Assembly (NCBI GenBank): GCA_021234535.1
Contig: CM037838.1
Span: 26,823,969-26,887,968, forward strand
From: Stichopus chloronotus
Lineage: Eukaryota > Echinodermata > Holothuroidea > Aspidochirotida > Stichopodidae
DNA: 64,000 nucleotides
Direction of reading: 5' to 3'
In this document: one piece after another, positions 47,498-60,400 of the stretch
Layout of the letters: every line of letters starts with the position of its first letter
How positions within the stretch are numbered: position 1 is the stretch's first letter
Program-made: the position numbers and the translations under genes
The notes under the pieces: model-generated
What the model was told of the DNA's origin: nothing
Database searches by the model: none
The model's input: the letters and a program-made list of their open reading frames with translations, nothing else

Positions 47498-49296
47498 TTT
47501 GATAAGAGACCTCGCACTGAAATAAACATTGCATCAGATATAGAATTCACATGACTGACGGTTAAATATTTGTTTCAGCTACATCACAAGTTTCATGAAG
47601 GACAGCGTCACATACACTTGTGTTGTATCTTTCAGGGTCGATAAAAATGAAGTCTTTGTTTATTGATTACGTTATTAATTAGCCGGCGACGAATTGAATT
47701 CTAATCAAGGAGTGACGTCATGATTATAGTGAACCCTAAGACACGTGAATGCCATCATTCCTTTAAGACCATAGTATCAACTACCGGATGAAAAAGAAAG
47801 TATAAGAGTGACTCTTATTTGCGACTTCGTTGCTAAGGTGGTTACTCTCTGGAAGTCAGACAGAGAGAAAAGGGCCGGGGGGGGGGGGGCTATCGTAATT
47901 CATGAAAAAGAGGAAAGATCATCTATCGGAGGGATGACATTAGAACTATTCATGTGTCGCCAGACGTGTTTTTCATAGTCTGTCGTTGTTTTAATCATTG
48001 AACATGTAGTTATGAATCAGACCTAACTTTTATCCTTAACCGTTGTCAGCTACCAAACACGCGCGTGGACTACATCTCTCCTTCTTTCCCGTCTATCTGA
48101 TCCTTGTGTTATTAATGTAAAGTGAATCAATCCAGATGTTAGGATTAATAAAGTTCGATGTTTACTTTGATTATCATACACTTGGTTTTAATCAGGATCC
48201 CCCAAGTTCATCATTCTAACTTTGTAACCCTTAAGTCGTTTTCTCACGATCATCAAGGTTGACAACTCAATATTAAAAAAAAAAACAGTCCTACTTCAAG
48301 AGTTTCAAAGTGACCTTTGATTCCCCCCGTTAGTCATTGTTCAAGTTTGTAATCACGATTCCTTCGTAATGATTATGGTAAGCGACTCATTTCTCAGACA
48401 AACATTTACCGTGTCTCCGACAGTAGATGGATCGACGCAGGTTTGTCTGAGCATTCGTAAAGAAAAGGAGGTCAAGTTTTCAAATGCCATATTTACATAT
48501 ATACCACTACAGTCTTACCATCAAGTTGTTTCGAATGGTAATGGTGTGCATGTTTGGGTTGTTTAATCTGCTTCTTACTTCTACCTAGTAGTGGAAATGT
48601 TCTCTTCTTTTTAACGAAAAGTCACTCTTTGAGTTTGAAGATAAGTCTTTACCTCTTTCTCTAGGGTAAGTGTTTGAGCTCATTTTCGATGGCGCCACTC
48701 GTTTCAGAGAGTTATAGTAAATCTCTACACAACTTGACTAAACCTTGGGATTTTACTTCCTTTAACATTCAGAGTTGGTATTGGAGGTGAGCCATTCTAT
48801 ATGTCTTCAATATTTCTTCAGCTCCTATGAGTTGTTATGTCATTCCAAAGCCCATTCGACCGTATTCTGAGCTATTTCAAATATATGTTTAACCGATGTC
48901 TAAACCTATTAAACTATGTTACGATCAGCCGCGTGGTCACGTCCCCCACCCCACTTTTCTGAGACGGAAAAATATTTATCATAGCCTGAAACCAAAAACA
49001 CACCATGCGATATATTAATTAGGAAAATGTTACAGACAGTCTGAATGTAGTTTTGTATATATTTGGCCAAATGTATGTCTTTGTCTTCCATTAACTCCAG
49101 GAACTTTCGAGGGATTCACCCTTGGACCCCATCATGACTTTGCCCTTTGACCCAGCTAGACCCTGAAAGGCACCCCTGAACCGCACGCCTGCAATCAACA
49201 TTTCCTACACCATGAATTACCAGTACCCACCAACCCCCCTCACACACACACGCACACTCACACACGTCTTTCACCCTGGTTATGACAGTATGGTTC
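47498..49296. other. Intergenic, no gene recognised
   Basis: Contains a G-run near 47877-47889, an A-run near 48273 and a CA-rich stretch at 49237-49266. ORFs are short. Confidence 0.5.
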
Positions 49297-50021
49297 CCTC
49301 TGAACTCACTATGGTCAAAATTGGTTCCCTCTAAACTCACTATAGTCAAAATTGACTATAGTCAGTGTAGCACCCATAATATGTACCATTAGGAGCTTGC
49401 TATATGTCAGAGTACCGTAAGAAGCCCCCTCTCTCCCCCTGCCATTCTTCCTCTCCCTCTCTGTATTATTGACACTGCTGACCAATCCTAGTCCTATGTA
49501 GCTGAATGACCCTGTATGAGTGACATCATTGATTCTCCCTAAGAGACTGTCGTGACTTCTCTTACAGAGAAAAGGGAACAAAGAGCAAACTACCAACACT
49601 GGTGGTCTAATGCAGAGTACACACTGTCTCTGTTTACTTATGTAATTTGTGTCCGTAGATTAAGAAAAAGCTTAACCTTGTTGATGTTCCTTGAGTCAAG
49701 GTGGTTGACAGGAGAGGAGGAATGGATGTAAACATTTCCTATTACCTACCTCCCATTACTTGGTATTCAGGATGTTTGTGACATCTATTTTGTCTAAATT
49801 CTCATTAATATATACACAGAGGACTAGATTAATTAAGACTTGGCTAATCTTTGGTGGAATAAGTTAACGGGATTGGGTAAATGATTCCTTACTTCCTGGA
49901 GACACATGGTCAGTTCTAAAGTAATACCTTGTCTGACAGGGTGGGTGAGTGACCCCTCATAGGGGCTTTCTTTGTTTCCATGCTGTATAAAACATCCATG
50001 TTTGCAAGGAAATCTACCATT

Positions 50022-50100
50022 CACTAAGACATCTCCAACTGTCACCCCTGTTCAGGCTGACGGCAGAGCTTCAATCAAGTTTGTACGTACTGTTTCTAAC
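50022..50100 (+). repeat. ~80-bp direct repeat, left copy
   Basis: CATTCACTAAGACATCTCCA...CAAGTTTGTACGTACTGTTT is repeated with about six differences at 51273-51355, 1.25 kb downstream. Confidence 0.8.
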
Positions 50101-51272
50101 ATGTAAGAGTTCATCTTTGTTGCCCCAGTCCCCAGTAAGATTTGTGTTACCTAATGTATAACTATGCGTTGTCTCCAGAATCAACAACCCCTCCTTGTGA
50201 TATCCAGTTTAATTATGCCCCATGTCTTGGGCGTTTGCACTCGTGAGTTGTAATATTTTTAATTAATATCTGTGATGGCTTAAGGCACACAGAATGGGAG
50301 AAATGTTGTATTGTTGTATTTCGTTGTATTCCACCCCCTTGAAGCTAACTGATTGTTAACTAAAGGGGTGGCGGTGGCACTGCCCAAACACCAAGAGTTG
50401 TATAAAGATACCCCTTCACGTTGGTGCACAAAAGCACATGTTCTTATGTTGTGGCACGGCCACACCACGAGTATACAGTGACATGGATTTATTGAGAGTA
50501 TTTAGTGGCTTGTGTATTTATTGCCACTGTTAGTGACACTGCACTGGGCTATGATAGGTGTACTCTAGGGAACTTAAGCCTAACAAAAGGTGTGAGTAAC
50601 GATGGTAACCAGTGGCCTCAGTCAGTAATTACACAGAATTGTGTAAATCAATGCGTGTGTACTGTGCTAAGTTGTGCAAATATTGGGGATTCCCCCCTGA
50701 TACCTAGCACTATTGTCAAAATTATTGGGACATAGGGGATAAGCTGTAGTTTGATTAGAGTAATTGGTGCTTTAGTACACACAGCGCCCCTTACTATTTT
50801 ATGTTGCTGTGCCAGCTACTGAGGTGTATGCAAACCCCAATATGTATTGCAGTTATTTTGTATAAATGTTGTCATGTAAGTGAAGGCATGTACAACAAAG
50901 TGTCACTAAAATGGAGTTGTTTTAAACATTTGAGACAATTGTTCATGTCCACGCAAGTGTAGCTTTGTTGGATAAGTATAGCTAGTTACCGTAGGCTCTC
51001 TCCATACTGAGATTGCCGGAATAGTAATCAAAGTGGACGTAACTGATCAGGCTCACTAAGTGTGATTCCTAGCCTTGTGTATCATTGCTGTGTGTACAGT
51101 CCCAGGAGACTTTGGTTATTTGAATTCGGCCGTTGCACATATTATTTTACTTTTCCTTTCTGTATTCTGTTTACGACTCCTGCCTTACTTATTCTTGAGA
51201 AAATAAGGTAACCCTTCCCCCTGATGCTGATTCGTAATTACGTGTTAACTTAGTAAATATTTAATGGTGAGC

Positions 51273-51355
51273 ATTCACTAAGACATCTCCAGCTGTCATC
51301 CCTGTTCAGGCTGAAGGCAGAGCCTCAATCAAGTTTGTACGTGCTGTTTCTAACA
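51273..51355 (+). repeat. ~80-bp direct repeat, right copy
   Basis: Partner of 50022-50100. The sequences beyond both ends differ, so the repeat boundaries are sharp. Confidence 0.8.
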
Positions 51356-51645
51356 GATAGATCACTGCACCGATACCGCATATCCGGCAGATGCCCCCGT
51401 AGACGATATGATGAGTGTCCCTCGTACCTAGATGACGGGTGCCCTGTGGATGACCCCTTTTCGACCCCCCTGGTATGTAGATGGTCTGGCTGGCTTTCGC
51501 TGACGATCCAATTGATGCTCCGAAGGATTAACGGTTGGACCCCCTGAGGCTATTCGGTTAATGCCCCCTTTGTAGACGACCTGGCTAATTTCCCGTAGAC
51601 TATCCGGTTGACGCCCACTACCCTAGATGACCCTGGCCCACTGGT
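51356..51645 (+). repeat. Degenerate array of GTAGACGATCCGGTTGA-like units
   Basis: Related words recur every 25-50 bp: CGTAGACGATATGATGAGTG, CTAGATGACGGGTGCCC, TGTAGATGGTCTGGCTGG, TGTAGACGACCTGGCTAAT, CGTAGACTATCCGGTTGACG, CTAGATGACCCTGG. The block is clearly more GC-rich than its surroundings. No recognisable protein is encoded. Confidence 0.55.
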
Positions 51646-51966
51646 AGTCTTGCGATGCCAAGAGTCGCAGGATTTATAGCCGATCACTCTCTTAATTGAT
51701 ATGCTATATTTGTAAATACATGTTGTTGATAACCAAGGGGTTACCTCTATTAAATTGTGTACCCGTGCATTTATTTGTGTACTCGATGTTATCTCAGATA
51801 TCCTCCCGAAGGTAGGCGACTCGTGTACAGAGAGCTGAACCCCGCTACCCCTAAGTCCTAATCTGACACGGTGGCGTAAAACCAGCACAGATGGTACCCA
51901 CGCAAATAATCTGTGCTACATCAGTTTAGTCTCTGGTCAATTTTGACCATAGTGAATTTAGAGTGT

Positions 51967-54900
51967 TGGACAAAATTATGAGCGACACCTTTCACTGCTA
52001 ATGTCTTCAGCTGACTTGTTTGGTATTAACAGGATCCTAGTAAGATGGCTGTTTTGGTGTTCATCTGTGGTTGTTTGAGCACCATCTTTTGTGGGTCAAT
52101 GTTGGAATCATTTTCATCGATGATACCAAAACAAAAGAGCAAGTTTCAGTCGAATTTCATGTACGATATTGTTCGCGGTATGCCTCAAACGACCAGCTGT
52201 AAGTGACGTCGGCACTTACGTCGTTAGAGGGTGTGATTTGAAATGAGTGAACAGGGAAAGGCATGAAAAAGCAAAATGTCGACAGAATAAAAAGCACATA
52301 TCCAAGTGAGAGTTACGGAAAGTTGAACAATTTATTGACTGCAAGATGCAAATGCATTCCTATCATTGCGCTACACTTGCATCTCAGTATTACATCGTTG
52401 GCCCGTGTGGGGATGCGCTGAGGGAAGACGTTAAAAGTGGCGCAAGTTGCGTTTGTTCAAGTTTGTTTTTTTTTGTTTTTTTCAGATTTACCAACTTTTT
52501 CATGGTCTTTTTTCAAAACATTTCAACAATATACAACTGTCAGTCAATGTGACTTCTGTGGGCCAAAACACGTTGTTTCAACCACTTATTAACACGTATA
52601 CAGTAACGCCAATGCCAGATTCAGTGCACTAGCTTGATCAGCTGTGGAAGATAGGACAAGGGAATAAATCCCTCCTGAAAATTACTACAGACATTGAAAC
52701 TTTACATGGCAGTATTGTCGCCTAGCAAAACGACTTGTTCAGCTCCAAGAAATTGTGTGACTGCGCTTTTAACAATCACGATCGTGCTATTTCGCCTTTA
52801 TTATGTATTTATTTGAGGGGGGGGGGTGCATTGCTCACTCGGCAAGACTGCGTATTTGACCAACTCTTATGTATATGAAAAGAATGGTACACAGAGGTAC
52901 AAAGGTGAAATCGTATTATAGCTAGTCAAAATATTTACTCGTGTAATTGTAGTAAGAGATATCAAGATATTCGTAATCAAACTATTGACAGGTTTCATTA
53001 AAAGTTATCACACTTCATCGGATGTACTCTTTTCTACAACATAAGACTCAGAGTTATATTCATGTATTCAAACGTTTACTCGAAAGTACTTGTTCGTATC
53101 CTTATCAGCGACACAATCGGTCACGGGACGCTAGGTAAAGGTCATGTGACATGAAAATGACACTTTGGAGTATTGGGTGCATTTAAGCACTGAAAATGTT
53201 CAAAAAAGTCACAAATTCCATCCAAATCAATTAGAGATTGACAAATTTACAGGCAAGTTAGTGTCTCACAGCTGTGTCATGGCTAAGTATGCAAATTTGT
53301 GACTTCAAGAGATGGACCCTTGATGTGTCTTCATGTTAATCCTTTGTTTATGTAATCTTTATTTCAAGGACATTTCAGAATTGTATATGCCCAAAATGCA
53401 GAGGGTTTTTTTTTTTTTTTTTAAAGCATGTGTTTTTGTTCCTTCAAAAATATCGATATCACTTACCGATGTGAAACTCAGTACTTCAGTAATTCAAAGG
53501 CAAAATATGTAAGCTTAAAAAAAGAAATAATGAAACTATGCAACACTCCACGTCATCTGCTTTGCATTTTTCTCAAACTTTGAAAAGTTACATCTCAAAA
53601 CGGTAAAAGATATAAACAACATTCTAAGGGATTGTCATTCAGGATTTCAATTTGCAACTATTGCACGAAAGGTGCTCTTTTTTCTAGAAGCATGTCACAC
53701 AAATTTGATGCCACGCATTCAATGGATGATCATATATGGTCGTCGTCGTATATTGACGTCAGTGAACAACAGCTGAAGCCAAAACTCTGTTATGCAGATG
53801 GCGTTCTCGTGAAACCGCTAAACACAAGTCCAACGGAAAAATTCAACAGCTAAACGTTGGAACGCAGTTTTCCCAGGCTGAATTTTATCAGGTTATCATA
53901 GAAAAAAATCAAAAATTAAACTACATTAAACTTTGTTTTCCCCAGAGATGTTATTAGATATCGATTAAAGACATTCTCTTGCCGTACGTGCATTATGTAT
54001 GGCAATGTTAAAAGGCTGAGCAATTTTGCAATACTAGGTTTCCTGTAAAGGAATCTTCGCCATGCAAAGCAAAGACGCCACCTACACTGTTTGGCGTCCT
54101 TTATTTAACATGTGACTGGTCCGTCTAACGTCCTTCTAGTCATTCCATTTCTATAATTTTGCCACACACACACCAAAAGCGCCCTCTTTTTTAATATGAT
54201 TAGTAAAGCGACTGTTGCAGCGCTTCATTGTTGGGTAATGTGCACCCTCGAAGAAAGGTTCACCTTCCTCAGGAGTGAGATGCTAAAAATAAGCCACCGG
54301 GATCCATCACTAGTCATCTTTGTCTGTCGCTCATAAATATCTTTCGTTTCTGTACTTATTCCATGTTGTATCACGTACGGTCAAATCGAGCTTGGAATAA
54401 AGTTATAGAAATGAAATGAAAATGCTATAGAAATGGAATATCATCGGCAAATTTTGTTACGTGGATGTCGAAGGGGATACCAATTGAAGAACAGAATGAT
54501 GTAAACATTTTGACGATAGACGGAAAATTAAATTGTTTTAGAAAATCCAAGATGTCGCAGATGGTATCTTGGTCTTGTCAAGATTAAGGATCGCCACCGT
54601 AACGTCTATCCCTTCTTGTCGAAACTCTGAATTTATAGACTCATAGCCAAAATTGCTATATTTCACGATACACAGTACAGTGACAACTAATAGCTAACAA
54701 TGATTGGAGTTATTGAGTACCGCCTACCTCATAAGTAGCAGACCAATGGCCGTTTATGCCCATGGTTATTGAGTTCATCAACTTCGTATGTGAGAGAAAT
54801 TCTTGGCTATAGCTGGCAAGCTCTTCGGGGTCGCTATACGCAGGCTATCACATGACAGGTACGAAATATCTGATATGAGGGGTACTTTGGCCACCAGAGG

Positions 54901-57279
54901 TCATTTCAAGGTCACTACTTATTGTTTGTTTCGATAACCAGGAACCAAATGGACTACTTTGGGAAATTCCCTTATTAGTTTCTTTTTTTTTTTATTGTTA
55001 GCATCACACGATGGATTGCACAGTCACATACGACTTGAAAAAAAAAAAAAAAGAGGATTTTACTTTTCATTTTTGTGAATATTATTTTACCACGATTATC
55101 AAAATTTTTCGTGACTGTAACTCATACACATGTGCGACAGGCTTTCTCAGAATATCAACGGGGATAATTCCTCTGTAGAAAACTGACCGGGGTTTGATTG
55201 CAAACGAAATTGGCAGGCCATAAGGGGATGTGAGCATAACGATCAAAAGATTAAGAAACTGAGCTATCCAGACTAATCGAGATAATTATTTCATTCAGCA
55301 ATTTCTTACTAGGAGTAAATGGGGAGGGGGTTATGGAAGAGTCACAGTATCTTACCTGACAACCTCCAATGTCTCGTCGTTACGAGAGAGGGGAAGTGAT
55401 GGTTAAATGGGTTTGAAGAAACATAAGAATAAACTCACCGTCGTTTACACTCTTTCAAAAGAATTATTTCTGGGTTGATTTGTCCCATGTGTGGACTTAT
55501 TTTGAGTGAGGCCTATTTAGTGTTTGACAAAAAAAATGTGATCTTGGTTGCTATGGGAACAAGGAGAGGAGGGGTGAGGTGGAAAAAAGAATTTAGCAAG
55601 TAAAATACGCACATAAATTTATGGGCTTGTATCATACCGTCTTATACGTGCAAAGAGGACACTCAGTGTTAGGTTAGAAGGCTAGGCTGATCGTAAGTTT
55701 CAAATAGATTGACGAGAATACCATGTAAAAAAAGGAAGAAGTACTTTGAAGTTATATGGCAGAGAAGGGACAAAAAGAATAAAATACGTACACAAAGGTC
55801 ACAGATTGGAAATGATATATTCGTAATAATCAAGTGGTAGAAACAAGTAAAAAGATAAAACCTTGGAAAAACTTTTATCGCTTTCCATGCAATACATCTT
55901 ACAACTGGAAGTGAAATATTTAAAATATATTGCTTTTTATATAAGATATTGGCAACTAACTCAGCCTGTGAGAGTTTTCACAATTAGATGTCGGTCAGTT
56001 GTTTGCTCGCAGGTAGGGCCTATATGGACGGTGGCTAAACGTAGGAAAAATTCTTATGTCTACACAACAGATGTAAATAAACTTTCATATCAATTTTCGC
56101 CTATGAGAGGTTTAAAATTCCAATCACGCTGTTGCCTCTGGTTCAATATATTTACGATGAAAAATTGAAATTTATTGGTTTAAATGCATAAGGGTAGGTA
56201 GTTGTGAGAATAATTAAACACATTTTAATCAGCCCCTCTGCATAGGTAAGAAAGGCTGATTGGCACGGCAGACTTGTCAAAATGCACTTGTGCTGCAACC
56301 GTCTCACTGCATGGTTGATGAACTTAGCTATACTAATACCTAACTTAATCCTAACCCCTCAGACCTAACCCCTGACAATCTTGCCACTTAGGTTAGATAT
56401 TTTTTAAGCCAAATAATAAATTTAGCAGAACCGGCTTTTGTGGTAAATGTAAGGGAATATTGGGGCCAACTGACAACTATGTTCTTCAAATAGGCTACAC
56501 AGACGTATTGCAGAAAGTAGGTAAAAAACTCAAGATTATGAGCAAAGGATAATCACTAAGTCGACATGCAGAAAACACCATCATCAACCCAAAGAATAAG
56601 GATTCGTGGACTGTGAGTCCTACTTGTTCTTCGCAGACTGAACTACTACATTGGTTACAACTTTAGACACTGAACGAAATGTTACTTACAACGGTTGCAA
56701 GAAAAAACACCTTTGTGATCCAGCTGGTTGAACGATGGCTCACTATGGCATCATCGGTGTTTTTTTTTTTCTGATTTTCAGTTTTTTCAACCCGCTTACC
56801 TCAAAGGTAAATAGATACGATGATCTTGAAGGGGTGGGGAGGGGGGATTGGTTCTCCTACCATGATTCCTGCCAATCTTCTGGCTTGTAACAAGCTGTTT
56901 CCTATTTGTTCCATCGAGCTTAATTTATAGTACTTAAAAACTGCTTAATTTGCTTTTTAAGCTAAAAACAAGATCACATTTCAGTTCTCTAATATACCAA
57001 CATTAATTTTCTTGCCTATGGCGTGATTCCCACACTGGTCACTAGCCGCAATTCCCCTCCATCCGTACTCTTACACTAGAAATGTGCGTATGTAGGAAAC
57101 AGAAACTTAAGTTCGGTCAAAATGGCGGCTATTCAGAATAATGTGAATATGGTGAACCAGTAGATTTGCTCTAGCTGAACTTTTCAAAAATTTTCAGCAA
57201 TTTTTACATCGATCATCGATTTAAAAAAAAAAAATGAGGAACGAACTGCTTTTTACATTACGACAGGAAATCTTTTCGT
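51967..57279. other. Intergenic between gene B and the lectin gene; no gene recognised
   Basis: Contains a small inverted repeat at 52199-52219, a hairpin at 54071-54102 and homopolymer tracts (G near 52816, T near 53407, A near 55038 and 57224). ORFs are under about 100 codons with no domain signature and no supporting splice pattern. The lectin 3' UTR should occupy the right end. Confidence 0.5.
54071..54102. repeat. Short hairpin (AAAGACGCCA / TTGGCGTCCTTT)
   Basis: Ten-base arms AAAGACGCCA and TTGGCGTC(C)TTT are separated by ten bases. The arms match exactly apart from one extra base. Confidence 0.7.
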
Positions 57280-57435
57280 TCAATTACAACGGTACGAGAC
57301 TTCCAGATATTTGTAGGTACCCACACATGGATCACCAAAAACTCCGTTGTTGGCTGGTACGGAACAACTGGATTTCCCGTCACATCGAGATGAAACCTCC
57401 GCATTAGATGAAGGGGAACGACAATTGCTGATTTG
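57280..57435 (-). CDS. Lectin exon 5: second half of domain 2, stop
   Basis: Acceptor TTGTTTTACAG. Encodes NCRSPSS...RCDGKSSCSVPANN, GVFGDPCVGTYKYLEVSYRC and Asn, then TGA at 57282-57280. A different frame gives a longer ORF (57258-57611) that is only a shadow. Confidence 0.92.
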   Translation of the reverse strand, partial: QISNCRSPSSNAEVSSRCDGKSSCSVPANNGVFGDPCVGTYKYLEVSYRCN

Positions 57436-60400
57436 CTGTAAAACAATCGTACATTAGAACATACATTACTATGTAGAAGATACTCAATCATAGACGGGCA
57501 GCAAGGGGTCGGGGGAAGACAACTCATCGTCCCCATTCTTGACCTCCGTCCTGGGGGAGGGGTGTAGGGCCTTTTGAAATTGTTTGCTGTGTCGAAGATC
57601 TGAGATGTCAAATGGTGCTATCTGCTATGGTCCTATTTGTGCTAATTTGCCTTTTTATTCTAAGTTCATCTTTTTTGTGTGTTTTTCTGCCAACTGTTGA
57701 CTAATGCTAATGCATTATACAGGCCCGGGGAAACAGAAAGATTTGTGGCGGGGGGGGGGGGGGGTTCCGACAGATCTATCTAAGTGGAGCGCCAACATCG
57801 GTTGGGACGTAGAGTATAAGAGAATTTTTGGATTTACATCGTCCCCTATTCCAAAGATGGTCGAAAACGGCATTTCACGGGTGTTCCAAGATGCATGTAC
57901 CTGAGCCTTAAAATTTGTTTCCTGTCTCGAAGGACTTAAGACGCAACATAGTGTCATAACATACTTTTTTATATATGAGATCGATGTGCTGAAAACGTTT
58001 TGATCTTCATTCTGCCAATGAATACTTCTTCCTAATTTTGACGACAAACGATATGTCATGCAAATTTTATAGAACCTTACAGGGGGATAGCCAGGTGTTT
58101 CGTGGAAGCAAGGGGACATTTGACTCATTCTTCATTCTTACCCGCAGTCCTTCCAATTCCATTGTAAAACTTTCTGGACTCAGATGCAAAATCGTGCCAC
58201 AATTTGCATCTTGTCAACTAGATTCATGTGATGAAAATATCCCAATTTTCATTCTATCAGTGAAATATTAATTCCTAATTTTTGGCGAAAACGAAATATG
58301 ATGGGCAAGCCTGCATATGACATAGAAGGGTTTCTGGTGTGTGGAAGAGGATAAGATCTACTCCATTCCTGACCGCAGTCCTGTTGACGAACGACGAAAT
58401 ATGACGTACAAGTCTGCAAGTTTACAATACATAGGCCTAAATGTTGAAAGAGCATTGTATACTTTACTGACTCGAGCGGTTGTACGTAGCCTGTAGGCGC
58501 CACCATTACAATAAATAGAAAGAATACTACTTAAAGCAATATGAGAAGTTCTCTCTTGTCACTGCTTACTACTGCAGTTACGACACATTCACGGAGCACA
58601 AATAAGTGGTTCATGGTATGGACAAGATTGATGAGACTCGTCAAGGAAACTCATAAATGGGAAAAAAGTGAATTCCAACTTGAAAAGGTGTTGAATCTCT
58701 GCCATCCAGCTTCCATAGTCAAGTCAATTGCTTCGTAACTTGATTACGAAGGAAACTTCCCATCAACCAACTTGCTCCACCCCCCCCCCCTCCTCTCACC
58801 GTTTTTCTTTTTAATTTTTCAATATCGTGCATCGCGTGACCAAAATTTCGGTGTTTGTGCGTGGGGAGGGAGGGGGGGGGGTGACAATCTGCCCAACCCT
58901 GGCAAAGCCAGTGGGGGTAATAATGTATCTGTAGAGTGACTGACAAATATTCTTATATGCATACATTCAAATTTTTAAAATATTTTATGTATATTTTCAC
59001 TTCCAAATTAAACATTAAAATAAAACATTACCCTGATATCTGGTGAAGGGCAAACTTCAACTCCGGCGTTGCGGCCATATGCAGCATGGATGGTATTTAT
59101 CACCTTCCCTTGGGGACAATGGAGGTCCAAATTACTAGATTCGCAAGCTCTAGCCCTTCGAATAGCGCTACCTGTACGATACAAAATCACAATTACCATG
59201 TGTTGTGATTACTTTTTTTGAATGCATTATGTAAATAACTAAGGTCGGTAAAATTATATTAGATACGGTATAAAGGAATTTCAATAGTTATTCAAATGCC
59301 ATGCCCGATAAGGGAGCGACGAGTACCCCCTGTCACCTGAGTTTACAACATGTCTGTACATACACTACAATGAAAACGCTACTATACAATCATAAGTGGA
59401 TAAATGGAAGTTATCGGAAAGTGGTGGGGGTATTCATATAGGGCAAAACCTCCACATAAAAAGGAGTCACCAAAATCTATATATTGTGGAGATTGGAAAG
59501 AAAATAGTTTTCTTAGAACATACAAGGTTGGAGTTTGGAGGAGGGTGGGGGATGTGGGTAAACAAGATCCTTTTCTCGCAGCTATGCCTGCATGTTGTAT
59601 GAAGGAATGACCTGAGTCTGAGATGCATTTTTGTCCTATTTCACAAATTGACGTCACAGTAGATGTTCGAATGTTGATGCACCTGAGTCTCCACTTGCAG
59701 AAGGACTTCGTGGCTTCGTTTTACTAGCTGAATCATATATGTACACCTTCGGGCAATTATTTGGCGTGAAGGTGGTATTCACATAGAGTTACATTTCACA
59801 TATGCAAACCCAAACACATAACCTGTAATGCAATTGGTCAATGTCTTTGATGTCTTTAAGTTTTAAGACAGGAAACAGGAGAGACAAATATAATAATGAT
59901 AATGATAATTATAATAATGTCAATAACACTAATAACGGTAATAATAATGTTTTCAGTGAACCACTTGTACTCACACTCGTATTCCACTCTAAGAAATTTG
60001 TAAGTCCCGACACACGGATCTCCAAAAACACTGTTGCTTGCCGAAATGCCACAACTGGACCTCCCTTGACAGGTAGACCATACTCGAGACAAAGAAACGC
60101 TTGATAAACACCCATGGGTAACCTGCAACAAATGTGATGCATCGTTAAAGGGACACTATGATCAACATATGAAAATTGTTATGAGCTGCTCTATCATTAA
60201 AAAAAAAGAAATTGAGGGATCTTTAATGGCTTTTCTCCTTAAATTAGTGAAGTTCTAAGTCCTATCTATGACCAAATTGATCACTCACACTACCAGCTGA
60301 CTACGACCACTGCAATGAGTGTATCAGAATTGTTTTTTGTTTGTTTGTTTTTTTTTTTGATTGGTCGAATTGACCATTACATTACGTCATAGAATGTAAA

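Larger units (their letters stand above)
49297..51966. mobile_element. Possible 2.7-kb composite element with palindrome-type ends
   Basis: The left side has two tandem ends, CCCTCTGAACTCACTATGGT at 49297 and CCCTCTAAACTCACTATAGT near 49327, the latter running into TCAAAATTGACTATAG. The right side, about 51931-51966, has TGGTCAATTTTGACCATAGT followed by GAATTTAGAGTGT. These are inverted with respect to each other and match the arms of the palindrome at 30388. The interior has no long ORF but contains an 83-bp direct repeat and a GC-rich degenerate array. It may be one larger relative of the palindrome or two unrelated end fragments. Confidence 0.35.

Noticed and set aside
54071..54102. Histone-type 3' stem-loop
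   Set aside because: The arms do not match the histone mRNA stem-loop consensus and no histone gene lies nearby. Kept only as a short hairpin.
57258..57611. 117-codon minus-strand ORF
   Set aside because: It is a shadow frame over lectin exon 5. The exon frame with GVFGDPCVGTYKYL is the real one.
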